The translations under genes and the position numbers were made by a program. A stretch of 64,000 nt of DNA from Granulicella mallensis (GTDB lineage Bacteria; Acidobacteriota; Terriglobia; Terriglobales; Acidobacteriaceae). The DNA lies in contig NZ_JACHIO010000018.1 in NCBI RefSeq assembly GCF_014203225.1, positions 1 through 64,000 on the forward strand, given 5' to 3'. How positions within the stretch are numbered: position 1 is the first letter of the stretch; each line of letters begins with the position of its first letter. The notes below the pieces were generated by a model. That model did no database searches, was not told the DNA's origin, and worked only from the letters and a program-made list of their open reading frames with translations. Below are positions 59,407 to 64,000 of this stretch, piece by piece.

Positions 59407-60075
59407 ATGCCCCGCCACTGGATATCGCTTGTTTTCGCCGCAATCCTCGTCTCTTTGACGACGGCATCAGCCCACGCCGAAAAGCCCCGCAAGCCCAAAC
59501 CCGCGCTGCCCGCACAGCAATATCCCATGCACGACACACACCCCGGCGAGCACGTTACGATCTCCGCAGAACCCGGTGACAGCAAAGAGACTGCACCCAA
59601 CACCCGCCTCGACTACTACCACCACGGCTTCATGCCCCTGCGCGTCATCGTCACCAACGACTCCGACCAGGCGCTCACGCTCGACGACGCGCGCATCCAC
59701 TTCATCGCGGCCGATAACACCCTCATCCCCGCGGCCACCAACGACGACCTGCAGCGCCGCCTCTTTTCGATGAAGTCCGTCACCGGCACGAAGATCCCCA
59801 TGCCCGCGCCGATCCCATCGATCACGATCCACCACAAGCCGATCAACAAACAGATCCTCGCCGATGACGAAGACTTCGGCTTCCAGACCACAACCGTTGC
59901 GCCGCACACCACCGTCTCCGGCTACCTCTTCTACGACGTGCGCGAGATCGACGACCCCGTTCTCGAACACGCCCACCTCGAACTGCGCAAGGTCCGCTAC
60001 GCCGCAACCAACAATCCTCTCGACACCTTCGAGATCCCTCTGAAACCCTCTACAGAACCCAAACCGTCGAAATAA
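59407..60075 (+). CDS. Exported protein of unknown function
   Basis: 222 residues. Signal peptide to about residue 24 (ASAHAEKP). The mature part is a Pro-rich segment followed by a beta-sandwich-like domain (MPLRVIVTNDSDQALTLDDA, TVAPHTTVSGYLFYDVREID). It resembles secreted beta-sandwich proteins seen in Acidobacteriota, but I cannot name a family. Diverges from waaA across a 64-base gap. Confidence 0.7.
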   Translation: MPRHWISLVFAAILVSLTTASAHAEKPRKPKPALPAQQYPMHDTHPGEHVTISAEPGDSKETAPNTRLDYYHHGFMPLRVIVTNDSDQALTLDDARIHFIAADNTLIPAATNDDLQRRLFSMKSVTGTKIPMPAPIPSITIHHKPINKQILADDEDFGFQTTTVAPHTTVSGYLFYDVREIDDPVLEHAHLELRKVRYAATNNPLDTFEIPLKPSTEPKPSK

Positions 60076-60120
60076 CCACTCGCATCTCGTCTCTCGCATC
60101 TCGAAGCTCTCATTTTTCTT

Positions 60121-60597
60121 ATGCTGAATATCCGCCCCACCACTCCTGCTGATGTCTCCACCATCCTCGGCTTCATCCGCGAACTCGCCCTCTATGAGCG
60201 CGAGCCAGACGCTGTGATCGCCACCGAAGCCGACCTGCTGCGCGACGGCTGGGGACCAACGCCACGCTTCACGGCGCTCATCGCCGACTACAACAACGCG
60301 CCCGCAGGCTTTGCGCTGTACTTCACCAGCTACTCCACGTGGCTCGGACATCACGGCATCCGGCTCGAAGACCTCTACGTGACGCCTGCCCTGCGCGGAC
60401 GCGGTATCGGCAAGGCTCTGCTGGCGAAGCTCGCACGGATCGCGATCGACGAGGGCTGCCCGCGCTTGGAGTGGGACGTGCTCGACTGGAACGAATCGGC
60501 GATTGCCGTCTACCGCAGCATTGGCGCAACCCTCCAGACCGAGTGGCGCATCATGCGGCTGGCAGGCGAGCCGCTGCACGTATTGGCAGTAACCTAA
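60121..60597 (+). CDS. GNAT family N-acetyltransferase
   Basis: 158 residues. Begins MLNIRPTTPADVSTILGFIREL; acetyl-CoA loop LRGRGIGKALLAKL; then DEGCPRLEWDVLDWNESAIA and a closing VYRSIGATLQTEW. Closest in style to diamine (spermidine-type) acetyltransferases, but the substrate is not certain. Six bases upstream of trmFO, so co-transcribed. Confidence 0.9.
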   Translation: MLNIRPTTPADVSTILGFIRELALYEREPDAVIATEADLLRDGWGPTPRFTALIADYNNAPAGFALYFTSYSTWLGHHGIRLEDLYVTPALRGRGIGKALLAKLARIAIDEGCPRLEWDVLDWNESAIAVYRSIGATLQTEWRIMRLAGEPLHVLAVT

Positions 60598-60603
60598 AGA
60601 GAC

Positions 60604-61965
60604 ATGAAGAAGATCCACATCATCGGCGGCGGCCTTGCCGGCCCCGAAGCCGCACTCCAGGCAGCCAACGCGGGCTGCGACGTCACCCTCTCCGAGATGC
60701 GCCCCGTGCGCTCCACCGAAGCCCATCAGACCTCCGATTTCGCGGAACTCGTCTGCTCCAACTCCCTCAAGTCCGAGAGCGAAAACACCGCGCCCTGGCT
60801 GCTCAAACAGGAGATGCGCCGCGCAGGCTCATTCCTGCTGCAGGCCGCCGATGCCAGCGCCGTGCCCGCAGGCCACGCGCTCGCCGTCGATCGCACCGAG
60901 TTCTCGCGCCGCGTAGCCGAGTTGATCGAACAACACCCACGCATCACCGTCCGTCGCGAAGAGATTACTCACCTCGACGAAAACAATGCCGACACGATCA
61001 CGATCCTCGCCAGCGGCCCCCTCACCAGCTCACCGCTTGCCGCAGAACTCCAGCGCCTCACCGGCGCCGAGCATCTCGCCTTCTACGACAGCATCTCGCC
61101 CATCGTCGATGCCAGCACCATCGACATGGACAAGGTTTATTTCGCCGCGCGCTGGGACAAGGGCACCGCCGACTACATCAACTGCCCCTTCACCAAGGAA
61201 GAGTACGAAGCCTTCATGGACGCCCTCGCCACCGCCGAAAAGATCGAGCAGAAGGCCTGGGAGCAGCTTCCCACGGACGGCAGCGTCACGGCAGCGCCAG
61301 AGAAGTTGCAATACTTCGAAGGCTGCCTCCCCATCGAAGAGACCGCCCGCCGTGGCCGCGATACGCTTCGCTTCGGCCCGATGAAGCCTGCAGGACTTAC
61401 CAATCCCAAGACGGGCCGCTGGCCCTACGCCGCGGTGCAACTGCGGCAGGAGAACCTCCGCGCCGACAGCTACAATCTCGTCGGCTTTCAAAATTCACTG
61501 AAGTACGGCGAGCAGGCACGAGTCCTGCGCATGATCCCCGGCCTCGAACACGCGACCTTCCTGCGCTACGGCCAGATCCACCGCAACACCTATCTCCACG
61601 CGCCGTCACTGCTTACGGAGACCCTTCAGCTCAAGGCCCACCCCGGCATCCTGATCGCGGGCCAACTCTCCGGCATCGAGGGCTACACCGAGTCCATCGC
61701 CTCGGGCCTGCTCGCGGGGCGCTATGCCGCCGCACTGGCCCGCGGAGAACAACCCGAGCCCGCGCCACGACTCACAGCGAATGGCTCTCTGAGTTACTAC
61801 ATCACCCACGCCGAGCACAAAAAGTTCCAGCCTGCGAACATCACCTTCGACCTGCTGCCGCCGCTCGAAGAAGAGCTGCGCAAGAAGATTCGCGACAAGA
61901 AAGAGCGCCACCGGATTCAGTGCGAACGCGCGCTGGAAGCCTGGGATACGTGGCTGGCGAAATAA
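60604..61965 (+). CDS. trmFO: Folate-dependent tRNA (uracil-5-)-methyltransferase TrmFO
   Basis: 453 residues. FAD-binding IIGGGLAGPEAALQAA at the N-terminus; SDFAELVCSNSLKSESENTA, CLPIEETARRGRDTLRFGPMKP and AGQLSGIEGYTESIASGLLAG are family signatures. TrmFO makes m5U54 in the T-loop using methylene-THF. The protein is complete and the start is clear (ATG at 60604). Confidence 0.95.
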   Translation: MKKIHIIGGGLAGPEAALQAANAGCDVTLSEMRPVRSTEAHQTSDFAELVCSNSLKSESENTAPWLLKQEMRRAGSFLLQAADASAVPAGHALAVDRTEFSRRVAELIEQHPRITVRREEITHLDENNADTITILASGPLTSSPLAAELQRLTGAEHLAFYDSISPIVDASTIDMDKVYFAARWDKGTADYINCPFTKEEYEAFMDALATAEKIEQKAWEQLPTDGSVTAAPEKLQYFEGCLPIEETARRGRDTLRFGPMKPAGLTNPKTGRWPYAAVQLRQENLRADSYNLVGFQNSLKYGEQARVLRMIPGLEHATFLRYGQIHRNTYLHAPSLLTETLQLKAHPGILIAGQLSGIEGYTESIASGLLAGRYAAALARGEQPEPAPRLTANGSLSYYITHAEHKKFQPANITFDLLPPLEEELRKKIRDKKERHRIQCERALEAWDTWLAK

Positions 61966-62027
61966 TAACGCTCAAATCCCGTCCGGTGCGGTAGCCTTCC
62001 TTACAAGACTTTCCACCGAGGTGCAGC

Positions 62028-63173
62028 ATGCGGCCACTCTCCGCCGTCGACGCTATCGCTCCTGCCTGGAACCACACACGCCGCCTGCTGATCGCGCCGC
62101 GCAGTTGGCGTTTGCTGCTCAAGATCGGTGCGGTCGCCTTCTTCGCCAATACGGGAGGCGGCAGTTTTTCGAGTCCTTACCCCGGACGAGACCACCTACC
62201 CGGCCTATCACCAGCGATCGCCGCCTCAATCTTCGCCCTCGCTCTGGTCATTGGCAGCATCGGGCTCTTGATTGCGCTTGCCCTTTTCTATCTGGGCTCT
62301 CGACTGCAGTTTGTACTCTTTGAGATCGTGCTGCGACGCGACACCACAGTCGCACCGATCTGGCGGCGCTATGGCCGTGCCACCTGGTACTGGATGGGAT
62401 TGAAGCTGGCCTTCTTCGGCATCGCACTGCTGTGTATCGCGCCGCTCCTCATCCCCATCGTCCTCCACCTCATCCATAGCTTTGGAGCTGGAACCAACGT
62501 GGAGCAGCAGGCCTTCGCCGGCTTCTTTCTCGCGATTTTAGGATTCGGCCTCGCAATCTTTGCGATCCTGATTGTTATAGGCGCAGGCTACACACTGCTG
62601 CATGACTTCGGATTACCCTTCATGGCGTTGGAGGGTACGCCCCTTACCGAGACCGTACGCCGCGTCTTCAGCCTCGTCCGCGCCGAACCCGGCCAGATGC
62701 TTCTCTACCTTGTCATGCGCGTCTTATTGACGTTTGCAGGAGCCTTAATCTTTGAAGTCGCCCTGTTCTTCGGATTGCTGATCGCGCTCATCCCACTGGG
62801 TGGTCTCGGGGTTGTTCTGTGGGCTGTGTTGCATCATGCAGGGACCGGAGGCCACGTCCTGATGATCGCGGGCTGGGTAGTCCTGGGCATCATCCTTTTT
62901 GTCTTGCTGATTATGGCCGTCGTTGTAACGTTCGGCTATCTCCATACCTTCCTTGAAGCGTACGCGCTGTACTTCCTTGGGGGCCGCTATCCGCTGGTCG
63001 GGCAATACCTCGAACCACTGTTGCCACCGCCGATGTATGCGTATCCCGGCGTTCCACCTGGATATTATCCCGGATATGATCCAGGGCATTACCCACCCGC
63101 TCAACCCTCCGAAGCTCCGCCGTCGCCCGCACAGCAGCCGAACTCGAACCCCGAACCCGATTCAAATTCCTGA
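62028..63173 (+). CDS. Multi-pass membrane protein with Pro/Tyr-rich tail
   Basis: 381 residues, about six or seven hydrophobic segments. The amphipathic start SAVDAIAPAWNHTRRLLIAP and TVRRVFSLVRAEPGQMLLYL resemble DUF4013/GDPD-membrane-type proteins, but I cannot assign a family. The C-terminal 45 residues are Pro/Tyr/Gly-rich (GVPPGYYPGYDPGHYPP) and cytoplasmic or periplasmic. It lies 62 bases downstream of trmFO. Confidence 0.75.
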   Translation: MRPLSAVDAIAPAWNHTRRLLIAPRSWRLLLKIGAVAFFANTGGGSFSSPYPGRDHLPGLSPAIAASIFALALVIGSIGLLIALALFYLGSRLQFVLFEIVLRRDTTVAPIWRRYGRATWYWMGLKLAFFGIALLCIAPLLIPIVLHLIHSFGAGTNVEQQAFAGFFLAILGFGLAIFAILIVIGAGYTLLHDFGLPFMALEGTPLTETVRRVFSLVRAEPGQMLLYLVMRVLLTFAGALIFEVALFFGLLIALIPLGGLGVVLWAVLHHAGTGGHVLMIAGWVVLGIILFVLLIMAVVVTFGYLHTFLEAYALYFLGGRYPLVGQYLEPLLPPPMYAYPGVPPGYYPGYDPGHYPPAQPSEAPPSPAQQPNSNPEPDSNS

Positions 63174-63192
63174 CCTGCGCTGGTAGACAGAA

Positions 63193-63218
63193 AAAGGGCA
63201 GGGACTGATCCCCGCCCT
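63193..63218 (-). terminator. Terminator between convergent genes
   Basis: aagggcaggg / ccccgccctt (one mismatch) with a short loop. On the minus strand it is followed by TTTTTCTG, so it serves the YidB-like gene. Confidence 0.75.
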
Positions 63219-63236
63219 TCTCGTTCCATAAAACTC

Positions 63237-63644
63237 TTACAGAAACTTCTGCAACAACTGCCCTGCCAGCCCGCTGAACTGGCTCTGCTCCGGAGCCTGG
63301 CCGTTCGGAGCGAAGTGCGAGATCACCATCGGCATCACCGAAGCCAGGATGGTCTGCGCCACCTGCGGTGAAACGCCTGCCTTCTCTGCAGTCGCTTCGA
63401 TCAAACCTGTACCGCCAAGCCCGGTCTGCACCTGCTCCGGCGTCGCCGTCTGCAGGGCTCCGCTGGCCCACTGCTCAACGTGCCCAGCCATGCCATTGTT
63501 TTGAAAGCCGTTGAGAATCGCCTGCACGCCTTCGGGATGCTCCTGAAGGGCCTGCATCAATCCACCCGCTACCTTCGCCTGATCGCTACCGCTATTGGTC
63601 ATTGCGGACGCCGCCATACCTTCTAATGAATCGAGCAATCCCAT
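63237..63644 (-). CDS. YidB-like (DUF937) protein
   Basis: 135 residues. The start MGLLDSLEGMAASAM and the later QHPEGVQAILNGFQNNGMAGHVEQWASG and VLPMVISHF-type ending fit the YidB family, a small soluble, mostly helical protein whose function is unknown. Single gene between convergent and divergent neighbours. Confidence 0.87.
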   Translation of the reverse strand: MGLLDSLEGMAASAMTNSGSDQAKVAGGLMQALQEHPEGVQAILNGFQNNGMAGHVEQWASGALQTATPEQVQTGLGGTGLIEATAEKAGVSPQVAQTILASVMPMVISHFAPNGQAPEQSQFSGLAGQLLQKFL

Positions 63645-63754
63645 GTGGTTTTTCTCCCACAGGAATACTATTCGATTTCATAGCCTTCCCAGTGTCACAA
63701 TTCGAGAAAATCATCGGCTTGCATGCACACCGCGCCAAAGGGCACAATCCAACC

Positions 63755-64000
63755 ATGTCACAGAACAAGACCGCCATCTCGACGAAAGACGCTCCCGCCG
63801 CCATCGGCCCATACTCCCAGGCAGTACGCGTGGGCGACACGATCTATACCTCCGGCCAGATTCCCATCGACCCCGCCACGGGCGACCTGGTCTCCGGCGG
63901 CATTACCGAGCAGACGACCCGCGTGCTCGAAAACCTGAAGGCCGTACTCGGCGAAGCCGGTATCGACCTCACTCACGTCATCAAGACCACGGTCTTTCTC
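63755..64000 (+). CDS. ridA: RidA family enamine/imine deaminase, N-terminal part
   Basis: 82 residues are present before the right edge cuts the gene. MSQNKTAISTKDAPAAIGPYS is followed by SGQIPIDPATGDLV and a late ENLKAVLGEAGIDLTHVIKT, the Rid/YjgF pattern. RidA hydrolyses reactive 2-aminoacrylate. The catalytic Arg near residue 105 lies outside the window. Confidence 0.93.
   Translation, partial: MSQNKTAISTKDAPAAIGPYSQAVRVGDTIYTSGQIPIDPATGDLVSGGITEQTTRVLENLKAVLGEAGIDLTHVIKTTVFL

Noticed and set aside
59467-60726. 419-codon minus-strand ORF over the exported protein and GNAT gene
   Set aside because: Antisense, Val/Gly/Asp-rich, no signal peptide or family match.
60339-61994. 551-codon plus-strand ORF in another frame of trmFO
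   Set aside because: Arg/Pro-rich translation typical of an off-frame read; TrmFO signatures are in the other frame.
1-64000. tRNA or rRNA genes
   Set aside because: Intergenic stretches were read on both strands for cloverleaf patterns (GGTTCGAATCC-type T arms); none was convincing.

Overview
The window looks like chromosomal DNA of an Acidobacteriota member, most likely Terriglobia (Terriglobus / Granulicella / Edaphobacter type). The reasons are GC-rich coding DNA, a Gram-negative envelope (LpxK, WaaA, WaaC, a DcaP-like porin, many lipoproteins), secreted proteins with carboxypeptidase-regulatory-like and Ig-like domains, and many short dispersed inverted repeats between genes. The taxonomic call is inference; no rRNA gene is present. 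I see no tRNA, CRISPR array, prophage or transposase.

Layout. 1-3357 (minus): str operon rpsL-rpsG-fusA-tuf, with tuf cut by the left edge. 3887-9310 (plus): a GNAT acetyltransferase, a secreted S9 peptidase and a large Ig-like/beta-propeller lipoprotein, closed by a perfect 23-bp hairpin. 9409-10700 (minus): a VOC-lumazine synthase fusion (RibH) overlapping nusB. 10943-16264: enoyl-CoA hydratase, a regulatory-domain secreted protein, a lipoprotein, a sodium:solute symporter and Dps. 16359-21086 (minus): a compact pyrimidine operon pyrD-E-F-C-B. 21179-27709 (minus): porin, pstS-C-A-B and phoU. A secreted phosphoesterase (28340, plus) diverges from it, and a PhoB/PhoR-like two-component system lies at 32617-34791, so this side of the window is dominated by phosphate acquisition.

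30241-49648: Tat-exported multicopper oxidase; an RclR/RclC-like redox pair; an MBOAT/DUF459/alpha-beta-hydrolase acylation cluster; two tandem small Tyr/Gly-rich secreted paralogues; an rluB-type pseudouridine synthase and an enlarged, acidic ScpB; a divergent SDR/HxlR pair; a Fic/VbhA-like toxin-antitoxin pair; a VIT1-family transporter; and ergothioneine genes egtB and egtD. 49979-55889 (minus): molybdenum cofactor genes moeA and moaC with a small membrane protein coupled between them, a TPR protein, queC, DUF2007, DUF3108 and an ICMT-like methyltransferase. 55916-59342 (minus): overlapping LPS genes waaA-lpxK-waaC. 59407-64000: a secreted hypothetical, GNAT, trmFO, a membrane protein, YidB-like and the start of ridA.

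Most unusual is the repeat landscape. One family, with a core like ggttgtcattccgag, occurs in several intergenic regions, forms a nested palindrome at 11742-12112, abuts the symporter start codon, and has entered lpxK in frame as extra residues. A second low-complexity tract, an 8-bp tandem repeat, lies inside moeA. Other notable points are the VOC-RibH fusion, the conserved cysteines of the RclR-like regulator, and the acidic insertion within ScpB's first winged-helix domain.
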